From Mactromeris polynyma (lineage: Eukaryota; Mollusca; Bivalvia; Venerida; Mactridae), in NCBI GenBank assembly GCA_032209605.1, contig JASFXZ010000018.1:5955904-6019903 (forward strand): a stretch of 64,000 nt of DNA. Reading direction: 5' to 3'. Positions 1-12,235 of this stretch are shown piece by piece. The position numbers and the translations under genes are program-made. Below the pieces are notes generated by a model that saw nothing but the letters and a program-made list of their open reading frames with translations, ran no database searches and had not been told where the DNA came from. Position 1 is the stretch's first letter. The number at the start of each line of letters is the position of its first letter.

Positions 1-252
1 TGCGTAGGTAGCTACAGAAATTGAGAAGATGACGTACATGTATTCCGTTTCGTTTAATCTCGGTTTTTATTTCTCGATAAAGGTAAAGTTTCTTTCTTGA
101 ATATCGTATATGATCAACAAAGCTTTTGTGCGATCAACAAGGTATCCACAAGCAGATACGTTTGTGTGCTTATTTATCTCCTGATACTACCCTTTTATAT
201 TGAGTGTCTAGCATGGGAGCTACAAGTACCAATTGCCACGTCTTTGGTATGA

Positions 253-325
253 CACGGCCAGGGATCACAGCCACAACCTCTCGTACTCAAAGCGGATATT
301 CTACTAATTGATCTATTGAGGTGGT
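253..325 (-). repeat. tRNA-like sequence, decayed (unit A)
   Basis: Read on the minus strand it has an A-box-like TAGATCAATTAGTAGA and a weak B-box around GTGATCCC, at tRNA spacing. The acceptor stem does not pair and the anticodon stem is damaged. It is the counterpart of the better preserved copy at 10,548-10,618. It is a tRNA pseudogene or SINE head, not a working tRNA. Confidence 0.5.
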
Positions 326-1804
326 TGGTTGCAGCGTTTTTTTGCATCCGGGTTAAAGCTATTATGTGTGCGGCGTGGATTCTAATCATATTGGACCAAG
401 ACAAAACGGCACAATTGTATACTGTGTCCTGGGTTTGATCCTCGGCAAAAAAATCAGTTTCATTAAATGATCAGATAATTGCACATATACACAAACACAA
501 TTACTGTTGGCGCATCATAAACTACCAACATAATCGTGTTTTAATTCAATATTGCATTCAATTCGGTTATGCTTTTTACTTTTTGCTACTCACTGAATGT
601 TTTTCCTTTCAATGTGTTTGTTTATTGTGAAATCACAAGTAATTTAGTTTATTCTTAAATTACCAACTAAAACTATAACTGCAATGGTTTACGAGCACAG
701 GAATCATAAATGTACTCGTATATACAAATGAATAAAGAGTCGAACATGAAATGCCACGTACAAAGTGCTCAGCCACACCCAATCATACATAGACATGAAA
801 AACGAATTAAACAGAAAATACTCCCGATTGTTAACGATATTTGGATCATGCGAACATATGGATTAATTTATATATAATTTTGTTTGAGACATGTCAATCT
901 TTCTGCAAATTTCCTTTATGGTTTCATCAGATGAAAAATCTCACCGAGGTAACAGAATTATGACATTACATGTCAAGACGACCGTCAGAAGTCGAGCTTT
1001 GTTAACATACCGTAATATCACTGATTAATCTTGAGCCTCTATAAGAATGGGAAAAATATATTTGTCTTGTTAGAGGCGAAGTTGTCTATTCCCTTATTTT
1101 GAGACTGTTCTAATTAATTTCCTTGTAAACTGGAATAACGTTCTGATAATGACATCCTGTTACAACTCATGCAAAACTTATCTATCATGGCACTTGTCAA
1201 CATATGCATTACTTACGGTTTAGTAAACAGAACAAAATGAAACCCTAATTTAAGTTGTTTGTACCAATATTTATACAATGTGCAAAGCGTATAAGCTCTC
1301 ATAGAGAAAAATTCGTATCTTCGTATGAATTTTATTGCAGTCATGGAGGAATTTCAGATCGTATTGTTGAAGTAATCTTATACGTTTTTATCGCTGAATT
1401 TCATAATTATACCGTTGCATGAATCTCATAAACTGTCAATACTGAGTTTTAGTTCTTTGATAAATAATAACTGTCATGGTTGGATTTCATTTAATAGTGT
1501 GTTCACTGGTGAAAGAAATGATGAGCATGTGTATTGATGTAAAGTATATGTGCAATGTATGATATGTTCATCTCTTACCTAAATATGCTGATTTAATGTG
1601 AGCTATGACATTGAATAGCTCCGTAATGGAACAGAGTAGAATTATATGTATATATTTTCATGTTTTGAGGTGACTATGACTTTAGTATGTGACATGTCAT
1701 GTTCGACGCCCTCATTGTTTAGAGATACTTGATGTATATGTACGTATAAATATATGATGAGGCTTTATAGTTTACATGCAATCTAAGAAACGTTTTTACT
1801 GAAA

Positions 1805-2035
1805 CGATTATAGAGGAGAGAGAATAAGTAACTTCAATAAAGAACATGTACATAAGATAGTGCCTCCCCACACAGACCTCCGGGAAAACAACAATCCATA
1901 AAACATAAGGCACTTGAGGAGGTTAAAGGGTACATACGTTAAGGAACAGATGCGCAAGGAGTGGCCTGGCAAACTTTTAGGAATAACTAGGAGAATCAAA
2001 GTGGACAGTCAATGAGGGGGGATTAATGAGCAAAG
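1805..2035 (-). repeat. R1 repeat, truncated copy
   Basis: Carries the shared R1 end (GAGAGAGAATAAG read on plus) and about 230 bp, stopping near AATCAAAGTGGACAG. The same copy sits at the same place in unit C (12,020-12,235), so it was inserted before A and C separated. Confidence 0.75.
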
Positions 2036-3849
2036 GTTAATCATATTTCATAAAAGGTGTTATCATAACTGAAACATGCATCCCTGATTGAAACATTTCC
2101 AATCTATCACATTATGATAAAAATGTGATTTAAAAACGGGGCTTAAACATTTCGACCATTTTGTGTATATACGTTTGCTTTAGGTTCTATTTATTTAAAT
2201 TTGATACTTCATATCAAAAACATACCTTAAATATTGCTGAGTTATGCATACATATCATGGTGCCTTTGTGTGTATCGTATCAAGAAAGAGATTAAAAACC
2301 GTTCTTTTTATGACTGTGTTGGAAAATATCAATTGACCTGATTTCTTGACAATAAAAGATGGTACTGGACAAGACAACACATGATTGATGAAATACTTCC
2401 TATGAATTCACGATATACGTATCTTGATGAACGTCTTAAAAATGTACTCTTTTTCCGAAGTATGAAATACAGAAACAACCCACTTCACTTTACTCTCAAC
2501 GCGGTATTGTCAATCCATTAACAACCAGACATAGATTTAATGTATCACACTAAAACAGCAACAAACTTTTTTTATTCCTAACACCGCATAAATGCTTACA
2601 ATAACAACAGGGAAACGAAATGTCAGAATTACGATTGATAGAACTAATGTAAAATATCGTATACGCGAGAAGTAAATGGGCGCCGCAGATTTTTATACTT
2701 TGTATTTGCATGGATGACAAAAGGAACCTATACTAGAAGAAATCATTATTTCATGATATTTATCTGCAGTTGGATAACATCGACTATAAGATTTTCGGAA
2801 GAATTGATGATAACTGAACACTACAATGAACGTGTTACTAGCATTAGCATTTTATTTTCTCACTCAACCATTAGGTTAAAAAGTCAAAGCATAAGGTCTT
2901 TGCTATATAAACTTAATAATACAAGTCGGAGCAATGTTCATTAAGATGGTACATACTATATTTTTTCTTTTCGGAGATTGGTTTGTAATAGAAATACTTC
3001 GGAAAGCAGTACATGTAACCATTCTCGTATATATCACGTGGAAGAAAAATGTAACAAACGTGTCGGCGTGTAGAATGAACGCGTGCAAGGGCTGCATATG
3101 ATTTCACCAGCTAATAGAAACTGGTTTATATGTCAATGCATTAAGAGAACATCACCTGATCACCGGCTTACATTCGAAAAAGTTCGAAAAAGTTTGAAGA
3201 TTGTAATTATGTGCGTTGTTTGTCAGACTTAATCTCAATGAAATTGCTTTCCTTTGAACATGAAAATTAATATCTAATACTGATGTACTTGAATAAATAA
3301 GCCATTGCCAATTCAGGAATATGGTATATATACGTATATTGTTACAAATAGTCCACCAACACGAAAATAATTGACACTTTTCGTAAACAATTCAAGGTTA
3401 ACAGAATGAAATACATATTTATATATAATATATATATTGTATTTTATATTACGTCGTATTAAAAAGGAAAAAAATCAATAAAACTGTGCCATTGTCTCCA
3501 CATTCTGTCATGATTACTTTACCTTATTAAACTATGAATGACTGATACACAATAACTGACCATGTCAATCAATTATGAATGGAGCAGATGTTGTCTCTTT
3601 TATCACTTTCATTTCATATCAATACCGTTAAGAAGCGATGTATACGATGTTAAACGACTTCTTTGTCGTCATTCCTTTTGCCCATAACGTTATATAATTA
3701 TAGTCCAATGTGCGTAGACAGCTACAGAAGGTAATAAGAAGAGGTACATCTACGCCGTTTAATTTAATACATTATTCTATGTCTCGGTGTTCGTTGAAAC
3801 GTTTTATTGAAATTGATGTGACCTTGAGGATATTAACTTTTTGTACATC

Positions 3850-4665
3850 CGCGTTTAAACCCGCATACATGTCTCTGTACTCCGACTTTTACACGCGTCG
3901 TTCGTAACAGAGCCACGCACAAGCCTATAGTAAAAACCTGGGATTATGCCGCATAATTTTAACGGCACCATTATGGCGTCTTTATTATCGACCGAACAGA
4001 CTTTTGAGGGTGCGGAAAAACTGTAGCAATCTTTCACGAGTGGAAGCACACACAAATCGAATTTCTAGCGCATCTGAGTGCCTCACAATCACTTCGACAA
4101 GAAGACAGGGGTCAAATGTTTATGACTGTGCAAAACATTGTCGCTAAAATATCTGTCAATCAAACGTAACTCCGCCCACGGTGCGCAAGTAAACTATTCA
4201 CCTTACGAACTGTATGTCGACATTCGCGCTCTCGCCAATTTTGCCCGTCAAAGTAGCAATACACGATTGATTTTAACGTTCAAACAACTTTTGATCGAAT
4301 TCGTGATATATATCACTTTCAGTATTGGCTCAAGGAGGAGCAAATAATAGCAATATCGACGGTGATCTGGGTAGGGTAATAACTAAGTGCGCACCGCCTC
4401 CATAGCAACTCTACCATCTTCTTTTTTAGCAATTTTTTACAAAACAAGTCGTATCCATGAAACTCTTGTGTTAAAAAGACACAAAAAAGTCAATGAAAAG
4501 CCACAATTTCTGTCGTTTTTATTGCATGCAAAGCATAAATACGTTCACGAAAATAAGAGTTAATGCAGTGGAAAGACCGACGGTGTCCAACTTCTATATA
4601 CTTTTGTGAATGGTTTAGCAGGCCGTTGTACAGCAACAGTATAAAGATGTGACGTCCGTGGCTGG
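3850..4665 (+). repeat. B/D-specific block of the duplicated unit
   Basis: About 93% identical by eye to 46,110-46,935. It contains GC-rich motifs (CCGCCCACGGTGCGC) unusual for the surroundings. A 69-codon frame at 4,138-4,347 is open in both copies. However, the 14 differences between copies across that frame are about 10 amino-acid changing to 4 silent, which is what unconstrained DNA gives, so I do not call it a gene. Confidence 0.7.
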
Positions 4666-4667
4666 AA

Positions 4668-4825
4668 TAGGTTAAAGGGTACATACGTTAGAGATCAGAG
4701 GCGCAATGAATGGCCTGGCAGACCATAAGGAACAACTAGGAGAATCAAAGAGGACAAACAGTGAAGGGGGGAAATTAACGAATTGAAAAAATCACAGGAC
4801 AAAAAAAGACAAGAGAAAGTCAAGA
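4668..4825 (-). repeat. R1 repeat, internal fragment
   Basis: Begins on plus at TTAAAGGGTACATACG and lacks the usual R1 terminal end. It interrupts the B/D block: unit D continues across this point into R2 sequence, whereas B switches to R1. Confidence 0.65.
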
Positions 4826-5549
4826 CGACCGTCGTAATCGAGCTTCGTTAACATACTGTAATATCACTGGTTAATCTTGAGCCACAATTAGAATGGGAAA
4901 AAAATATTTGTCTTATTAACTATTAAGTTGTCTATTCCCTTATTTTGAGTCTGTTCTAATTAACTTCCTTGTAAATTTGAATAACTTCTTGACAATGACA
5001 TCCTGCTATAACACATAATTATAAATCAGCAAGTATCTATCATATCACATGTTAACATACACATTACTTAGATATTAGGAAAACAGAAAAAATAGAAGCA
5101 ACAACAAACGTTGTTTGTACCGACATCGATTCATATACAAAACGTGTTTGCTTTCACTGTTAAATTTTAGTTCGTACAGCTGTATGAATCTGTTTCAGTA
5201 ATTGAGAAATTACAGTTCGTATCTTTAAATGAATATGATACGCTGTTAAATATGAATATTATAAACAACCGATATTGAATTTCAGTATGTAGCATTGATT
5301 CTAATCACGATGGGGTTTCAGTTCTTATCGTTATATAAATCGATTGTTCATTGGTAAAATAAATGATGAGCGGATTTATTGATGTAGGTTATATGCATGA
5401 TATTTTCAGCTCGCATTTTACAAGTATTTGAATCCTCTGCATAGCGGGGGACTATAGAAATGCATTATTCAATGTGTCTATGTATTTTCAATATATTCAG
5501 GAGTGATGATGATCTTAATCGAGTTTTCCCTTTAATACAGGATATACTG

Positions 5550-5735
5550 TCTCTCCTAATATTCACCATGACTGTCTTTGACAATCAGCCGGACAAACCC
5601 TTGCTTCCACATTTCAATACATGTTTGCCCCTGTACATCCTCAATCCAGAATGTTTGGTAGGCTGTTGTTTCTTTGGGGTATGTGTGGGGAGGCATTCTC
5701 TATAGCATGTGGCGTTCTCTGTATCAACTTAACCT
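5550..5735 (+). repeat. R1 repeat, degenerate sense copy
   Basis: Shows the R1 markers TGTGTGGGGAGGCA and GTGGCGTTCTCTGTA in order at the expected spacing. The upstream portion is strongly diverged. An 81-codon open frame through it is R1 sequence and not a gene. Confidence 0.5.
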
Positions 5736-5759
5736 TTTTCACAATGTTAATATATTACA

Positions 5760-5997
5760 CAGGAATATAGCATATGAGTGAGGTTGTGGCATGCTTGTAT
5801 TTGTTGGTGGACATGTAACTTGTCTATATGTGTATGGCTATATGTAATTTGGTAGTGTTAGAACACGTATGAAGCGTGTTTGTATTTATATGTGTACTGT
5901 CATGTGACGTCTCTGTACTTGTATGTATATATATTCATTGGTGATGTATGGGCTGTTGGCCTGAATCATCGAAATAAAGAATTGAATTGAATTGATA
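5760..5997 (+). mobile_element. LINE 3' tail, CR1-like
   Basis: Ends in a microsatellite tail of GAATT units preceded by AAATAAAG, the usual look of the 3' untranslated end of a CR1-like non-LTR retrotransposon. Unit C (about 18,850) lacks this stretch, so it is a 5'-truncated insertion specific to copy B. No reverse transcriptase sequence remains. The clade assignment is inference. Confidence 0.5.
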
Positions 5998-6230
5998 GCG
6001 TAGTTTCATTTATATATTATGTTGAACGTCTTTGTCAACTTTTGACCGAACTTGGTTCTGGTGTTGTGCTAATGGAGAAAAGCGTTACTGTGAAAAAAGT
6101 GATTCAAAAAGATTTATTGTAAGAATTCTGTTTAATGTCAAAACCGTTTCTAGCTGTTTCTGCGTACTTGTGCATTTAAAAGTATGCATTTTAAGATTGT
6201 GATAAGTGTCTGTTAGAACTGCAACAGAAC

Positions 6231-7141
6231 TTTGGTGATCTGACATGGCTTACTCGTCAAATAATCAAATGGCTTTATCACTCGCTGAAACATCCTTGCC
6301 ATACTTAATATGTGAATTACACTATAAAGCATTTCATTGAAGTTATAACGAATAATCGAAATAACAAATAAACAAACAGTAAATGCATCATTAGCAACGG
6401 GATGTCTAGTATCCTTTATTCATCATTGTGATTTTATGCATCAATCTCGTAAAGATTGATATTACACGCAATGTTGTTAACGAGAGCGTCACCTTATCTT
6501 AAGGTTTCAGGAATCATTTAATGATTCTAGCATGGATTTTTCTTGAAAGATTTATGCGTTCTGTAAATATTGCTACAGTTGCAGATATGATCATTATGAT
6601 ACTGTTCGATGCATTTATTATTGTCGCAGGCTTCCTTTGTATCATGCAAGTATTGAATCCTTCCATTATGTTCTTTAAACATGTCAATTCTCATTTTGTG
6701 CGTTGTTATTCATACATTGTTATCTTGCCATGTCCTCTAAAAAACAAGCAGGTTATTTCCGACGAGGCGTCATGGAGTTCAGCAAAATGATTTCCCGAGA
6801 TAAAACCAGGCTACAATCTTTAGCTAAAAGGCCAGTGTTCTTGCACTTTTCCGTTTTTACTTCTGCCTGTTATGTTCGTGTCAATCAATTTGAAAAAAGC
6901 ATCACGGAAGAAGGATGCAGTTACAATTACGCTTTTTCACATTAAATCGTAAATAATGGTATTTTAAACAACCTTTATTTATCATTTTACGCAAGGTAAA
7001 GGAGTCCGAATGTGCGGATACACTTTTCCGTCTTGACTTAATTCCCTACTATATTTTTTGATGGAAAATATAACAAGAAGAAGCGAAGGTGAGGTTTAAA
7101 AACTTGGGAAGAATGAAATTGCTTAATTACGAAATTTGAAA
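6231..7141. other. No supported feature
   Basis: Past the end of the B/C match. Two overlapping plus-strand open frames (6,521-6,790 and 6,703-6,945) occur. The second, from an ATG at 6,730, begins with a basic stretch (KKQAGYFRRG) but has no recognisable domain. I see nothing else. Confidence 0.4.
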
Positions 7142-7640
7142 TTTTTTTTTTTTAAAATTTACTCGATATAGTCACTTGAAATGTTCGTTCATGTGAACTC
7201 TCGACCTTCACCAAATTCTCCCCCCATTGGCTGGGTTGGACTTACAGCTACTTTTTAGCCTATGACAATAAAACCAGGGTTTTGTCACTAAATATATCAA
7301 TCCATCCACACGGTCGGCCGATCAGTCAAGCAATTTATAGACACAATTTTTTCGTTTGTCGGATTGGATTTTATCATTTATCGTTTTGTCAACGCTATTT
7401 GAGTTATGTATGTTGGTCATTTGACCTAAACAGTGTTCCTACTGGTTGTCACCTGTACTGCCGTAAGGAACTGACAATTTTCACACACAAATCATAGTCG
7501 GATAACAAATTGCATTAGACGTACAAACTTCAATAACATTGTTTCGCTGAACATTTGCTTATCCCAGAACTCGAACATACGACCTCATATTTTGCAATCG
7601 GGTGCTCTACCAGCTGATCTAACCAGGTGGCCTGGTTGCA
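7142..7640 (-). mobile_element. tRNA-derived SINE with oligo-A tail
   Basis: On the minus strand a tRNA-like head starts near 7,637: GCCACCTGGTTAGATC, A-box TAGATCAGCTGGTAGA, B-box-like ATGTTCGAGTTCT, in tRNA order. An unrelated body follows and ends in a run of A (T run at 7,142-7,153 on plus). The anticodon arm no longer pairs, so the head is not a working tRNA. No clear target-site duplication was found. The length of about 0.5 kb is on the long side for a SINE, so the tail could belong to a second element. Confidence 0.55.
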
Positions 7641-8096
7641 AGTAGAATAGTATAAGAAAACACTAACATGCGGAAATGGAAATGTGTTATTCTGATAATT
7701 GTCTAATTTTGCTGTGTATCTATTCTCCCTTTCAGAAATTGAGGTTTTGATTATGATAATCGTGTTGGTAATTTGTCATAATTATCATTCAAGTATACCC
7801 CTTAGTTACATAAATTGCTTTAAGTCTTGGAGACGAAACAAAGAATTTCAGGCGTACAAAATATGTGTTATCAAAATGTAATTCCGCATCAGCATGAAAA
7901 TAGATAAAATACTTAAATAGCACTTCAACGATGTGGATACTTCATTTAGCGACCGTACTTCAAGATGAATTTTACTAATACATGTAGTTCTGCTTTTTGA
8001 TAGGTTCGTTATGTTTTTCTTTAAAGGATTAACTACTGTACGCCTCTGTTTGATACAATTCCAAGAGTAATAACAAAACATGTTTGAAATACTTAC

Positions 8097-8234
8097 CTTG
8101 TTGGCATGTTCAAAATGAACAACATTATTCGTTACTAAGCATTCTCTTATATATGTTGAACATTGAAATTTTCCAGGTATATCATTTAATGCTCTACAGC
8201 TATCGTATGAAGTGTTTAGAAATTTCAATAAGGT
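8097..8234 (-). CDS. Candidate internal exon, unknown protein
   Basis: Open for exactly 46 codons in one frame, ending in an ideal donor (CAAG then GTAAGTATTT) and preceded by an AG at 8,235-8,236. The peptide runs from TLLKFLNTSY through DSCRALNDIPGKFQC to VVHFEHANK and has three cysteines spaced 12 and 7. Both borders are phase 0. The polypyrimidine tract upstream is poor, which is the main weakness. I do not recognise the family and found no partner exon. It may be a chance frame beside a good donor. Confidence 0.3.
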
Positions 8235-8380
8235 CTGACTTCCCTTTTATATAAATTTTGTAACTGGTTTCAGTGAAATGTCCTGAACGATCAATGGCGA
8301 TACTGAGTGTTGATTAAACTATTTTAAATTCGTTAGGTGGAAAAACAAACAAACTTTCGTGCCTCATCTACATATATATA

Positions 8381-8530
8381 GAGGATCTTACATGAGTGTT
8401 GATGTGATATTGTTTTTATGAAACGAGTCGACTGAAATAATATGACCGGAGGCTCTGCCGAGCGTCATATTCGTTTCAGTCGACGAGTTTCATAAACACA
8501 ATATCAAATAAGCACGAATGTAAGATTCTA
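8381..8530. repeat. Fold-back element (type F1)
   Basis: Long imperfect palindrome. The left arm GAGGATCTTACATGAGTG...GAAACGAGTCGACTGAA is mirrored by TTTCAGTCGACGAGTTTC...GCACGAATGTAAGATTC. Arms are about 65 bp around a short loop, GGAGGCTCTGCCGAGC. It has no coding capacity. It shares its layout with 43,007-43,152. Confidence 0.75.
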
Positions 8531-8624
8531 TTTATCACATAACACCATAAATGTTTAAATAAACAATATTTTTAATAAATGCCGAAATTCAGAACAATTG
8601 TAAACACTATGCTGTCATTTAAAG

Positions 8625-8665
8625 TGACGTCACTCTGGCCATTTATGACGTCATAAGTGACGTCA
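8625..8665. promoter_or_regulatory. Cluster of three perfect CRE motifs
   Basis: TGACGTCA occurs at 8,625-8,632, 8,646-8,653 and 8,658-8,665, with a fourth at 9,104-9,111. TGACGTCA is the consensus full cAMP-response element bound by CREB/ATF proteins. The cluster lies in repeat-like sequence beside a fold-back, and no gene start is visible nearby, so a regulatory role is speculative. Confidence 0.4.
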
Positions 8666-9349
8666 CACTGGCTATTTATGTAACTAGTTACATATGATAT
8701 TTATGTCACTGCTTTATGCCACTCCTGGAGTGCAAGTTATGTGATAAATTTCATATAATCTCAGGTTAAATTGTACATATAATGTGGACATGGCGATCTT
8801 GTTTTTTTGAAAATATGTAATGAGAGTAAAATTATTATTAATTATTAAGTAGTAGTGCTGTCTGTCAACAATTGTGTACATTAATACACGCATATTGTCT
8901 TAATTCGGAATACATCTCGATCTATACGTTAAATAAAATACAAGAAAGCATAATAAAAGTGAAAAATACACATTATATGAATACTGAACTTATCAAGGAT
9001 ATAATGGGGAGAAAACATGAACAGAAATTCAGACAACGAACAGACACAATCATAAATATGCGGACTAAAGGATATAATACAATGCAGCTATGAGTACAGT
9101 TTAATGACGTCATGAACTAATAAAATGTATTACTGTAATTAGAATACAACCTACATTTTCAGCCAATGAAATGACAGAACGGCTCCCGTTAAGTACTACG
9201 CTTATTCATTAAGAATTTCGACTTTTCGCGGGCTTTTTAAGCTCCGCCTACTGCGAATCTGTGTGAGCGTTACACACATGCTCCAGATTGCGCGGTGAAA
9301 TTTGCATGCGTATCGGCCAATCAAAAATGTAAGTTACATTCCAAGTCAG

Positions 9350-9452
9350 TTAGTAGCTATTAAGTAAAATCTTATTGGTTAAGAAGAGGGCTCGCTCGTT
9401 ACGCTCGCTCCGCCCTTTTCTTAATCAATAAGATTTTACTTAAATCTACTAA
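9350..9452. repeat. Fold-back element with GC-rich loop
   Basis: Arms TTAGTAGCTATTAAGTAAAA and its mirror TTTTACTTAAATCTACTAA, about 43 bp each, nearly perfect. The loop consists of CTCGCTCG/CGCTCGCTC, itself partly self-complementary and GC-rich against an AT-rich background. A MITE or other fold-back transposon is likely. Confidence 0.7.
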
Positions 9453-10074
9453 CTATTACTTAAAAATAAATTCGGAGGCGCCATTTAATTAACATCGTGA
9501 CAAAAATACAGCACTGATTAGTTTTACATAAAAATGAAACAATAATGCAACTGTTTATCTATTAAATACCCAACAGCAATGTTTCCTGTTTGACACCATG
9601 AAATAAAGGCTCAGCACCTTAAACAACCAAACGTTACAGAATTTCAATAAAACATTTGTACTATTTAATAAGTGACTCTATAAATTAACATGTACACCAA
9701 CCACTCCCAAAATACAAAGTGGGGCATAACGGTCGCATGACACGAGATCTTCCAAATCCCGGAATTAGGTGCGGCTACCGGTTAGTTACCAATGACACAG
9801 TCGTCGGGAATAATTAATATGAGTTGTTATAATGCTCCAAAAAGAATTAATTGCTATTTAACAGTTTATTTCCTTTCATCAAAACTACGCAATTGTGCAA
9901 CATTTAATTAATACTTAACCTTATTTGTTGATTTTCACTCAGAAACCAATATTGAAAGGCAAGCGAGTTTTACTGTATAACATTAACTTGAAAATATTTG
10001 TTTATTTCTTAACAGAACCGCATTGCCCCGTTTTAAGGTGGAGGATATTTACTAGAAAAAGCATTTGATATAAC
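9453..10074. other. No supported feature
   Basis: AT-rich sequence between the fold-back and the start of unit C. There are no long frames, no tRNA-like sequence and no obvious tandem repeat. Confidence 0.5.
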
Positions 10075-10547
10075 GTCGTATTGAAGAGGAAATGCAATAA
10101 ACTTGAGCCATTGTCTCCACATTCTGTCATGATTACTTTGCCTATCTGCGTTTTGAATGACTGGTGTGTTTTCATCAATAACTGACCATATCTTTCTATT
10201 ATGAATGCAGCAGATGTTGTCTCTATTTTCAGAGTAATTTTCATCTCATACCGATACTTTTATGTAGCGATGTATACTATGTTAATTACTAATTTGTCGT
10301 CGTTATCTATGACCATGACTTGTTACCATTCTAGGCCTATGTGCGTAGGTTGCTACAGAGAAGATGACGTACATGTATTCCGTTTCATTTAATCTCGGTT
10401 TTTATTTCTCGATAAAGGTAAAGTCTCTTTCTTTAACATCGTATATGATGAACAAAGCATATACTTGTTTGTGCTTATTTATCTCCTGATACTACCCTTT
10501 TTATATTGAGCGTCTAGTAGTACCAATTGCCGCGTCTTTGGTATGAC

Positions 10548-10618
10548 ATGGCCAGGGATCACGGCCAAAGGCTTCCGCACACCAAGCGGACATTCTACCA
10601 ATTGAGCTATTGAGGCGG
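10548..10618 (-). repeat. tRNA-like sequence (unit C copy)
   Basis: The minus strand reads a good A-box (TAGCTCAATTGGTAGA) and an intact anticodon stem, TCCGC/GCGGA, around loop TTGGTGT, which would give anticodon GGT (threonine). The B-box region (GTGATCCCTGG) lacks the conserved TTCGA and the acceptor stem does not close. It is therefore a pseudogene or SINE head. It is better preserved than its unit A counterpart at 253-325. Confidence 0.55.
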
Positions 10619-12019
10619 TTGGTTGCAGCGTTTATTTGCATCCGTGTTAAAGCTATTACGTGTGCGGCGTGGATTATAATCATATTGGACCAAGGCAAAA
10701 CGGCACAATTGTATGCTGTTTCCTGGGTTTGATCCTCGACAAACAATCAATTTCATTATATAATCGGATTATTGCACAGATACACAAACACAATTACTGC
10801 TGGCGCATCATAAACTACCAATATAATCGTGTTTTAATTCAATATTGCATTCAGTTCGGATATGCTTTTTACTTTTTGCACCTCCCTGAATGTTTTTCCT
10901 TTCAGTGTGTTTGTTTATTGTGAAATTACTAATTAAAACTATAACTGCAATGGTTTACCAGCACAGGAATCATAAATGTACTCCTATATACAAATGCGTA
11001 AAAGACGAACCGGAAATGCCACGTACAAAGTGCTCAGTTACCCCAAATCATACAGAGACATAAAAAACGAATTCAACAGAAAATACTCTTGATTGTTTAC
11101 GATATTTGCACCCTGCGAACATATGGATTACTTCTATATAATTTTGTTTGAGACGTGTCAATCTTTCTGCAAAGTTCCTTTATGGTTTCATCAGATGGAA
11201 AATCTCACCGAGGTAACAGAATTATGCCATTACATATCAAGACGACCGTCAGAAGTCGAGCTTTGTTAACATACCGTAATATCACTGATTAATCTTGAGC
11301 CTCTATAAGAATGGGAAAAATATATTTGTCTTGTTAGAGGCGAAGTTGTCTATTCCCTTATTTTGAGACTGTTCAAATTAATTTCCTTGTAAACTGGAAT
11401 AAATTTCACATAATGACATCTTGTTATAACTCATGCATGTAAATCAAATCTTATCTATCATGGCACTTGTCAACATACACATTACGTACGGTTTAGTAAA
11501 CAGAACAAAATGAAACCCTAATTTACAATGTACAAAGCGTATAAGCTCTCATAGAGAAAAATTCGTATCTTCGTATGAATTTTATTGCAGGCATTGAGGA
11601 ATTTCAGATATTATTGTTGAAGTAATCTTATACGTTTTTAATACACTGAGTTTTAGTTCTTTGAATAATAATAACTGTCATGGTTGGATTTCAGTTCGTA
11701 GTGTGTTCACTGGTGAAAGAAATGATGAGCAGGTTTATTGATTTGAAGTATATGTGCAATGTATGATATGTTCATCTCTTACCTAAATATGCTGATTTAA
11801 TGTGAGCTATGAAATTGAATAGCTCCGTAATGGAACAGAGTAGAATTATATATATGTTTATGTTCAAGTTTTGAGGTGACTATGCCTTTAGTATGTGGCA
11901 TGTCATGTTCGACGCCTTGATTTTTTAGAGATACTTGATGTATATGTACGTGCATATATATGATGAGGTTTTATAGTTGACATGCAGTCTATTTAACGCT
12001 TACACTGAAACGATTGTAG

Positions 12020-12235
12020 TAGAGAATGAATAAGTAACTACAATAAAAGCCATGTACATAAGACAGTGTCTCCCCACACAGACCTCCGGGAAAACAACAA
12101 TCCATAAAACATAAGGCACTTGATGAGGTTAAAAGGTGCATACTTTAAGCAACAGATGCGCAAGGAGTGGCCTGGCAGACCATAAGGAATTACTAGGAGA
12201 ATCAAAGTGGACAGTAAAGGAGGGGGGGGGATTAA
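12020..12235 (-). repeat. R1 repeat, unit C counterpart
   Basis: Orthologous to the copy at 1,805-2,035, with the same truncation point. A run of eight or more G near 12,225 is expanded relative to unit A. Confidence 0.75.

Larger units (their letters stand above)
1..3440 (+). repeat. Long duplicated unit, copy A
   Basis: Bases 1-2,690 match 10,340-12,905 almost base for base, for example the start GTGCGTAGGT and the stretch around 970-1,230. Bases 2,700-3,040 then match 16,715-17,055, and 3,110-3,430 match 18,412-18,700. Copy A is therefore the uninterrupted form of copy C. Its left end lies outside the window. I see no convincing coding region in it; the short open frames are also present but broken or shifted in the other copies. 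Confidence 0.85.
3441..6230 (+). repeat. Long duplicated unit, copy B (diverged)
   Basis: Bases 3,450-3,790 match 10,075-10,390. Bases 4,825-5,240 match 970-1,330 of unit A, and 5,340-6,220 match scattered parts of 18,750-19,330 of unit C. Between them, 3,850-4,665 is a block absent from A and C but present in unit D (46,110-46,935). Copy B is more diverged than A is from C and has gained an R1 fragment and a LINE tail. Confidence 0.7.

Noticed and set aside
6730..6945. 71-codon frame from a good-context ATG, MSSKKQAGYFRRG....
   Set aside because: No recognisable domain, low-complexity end, no duplicate to test for constraint.
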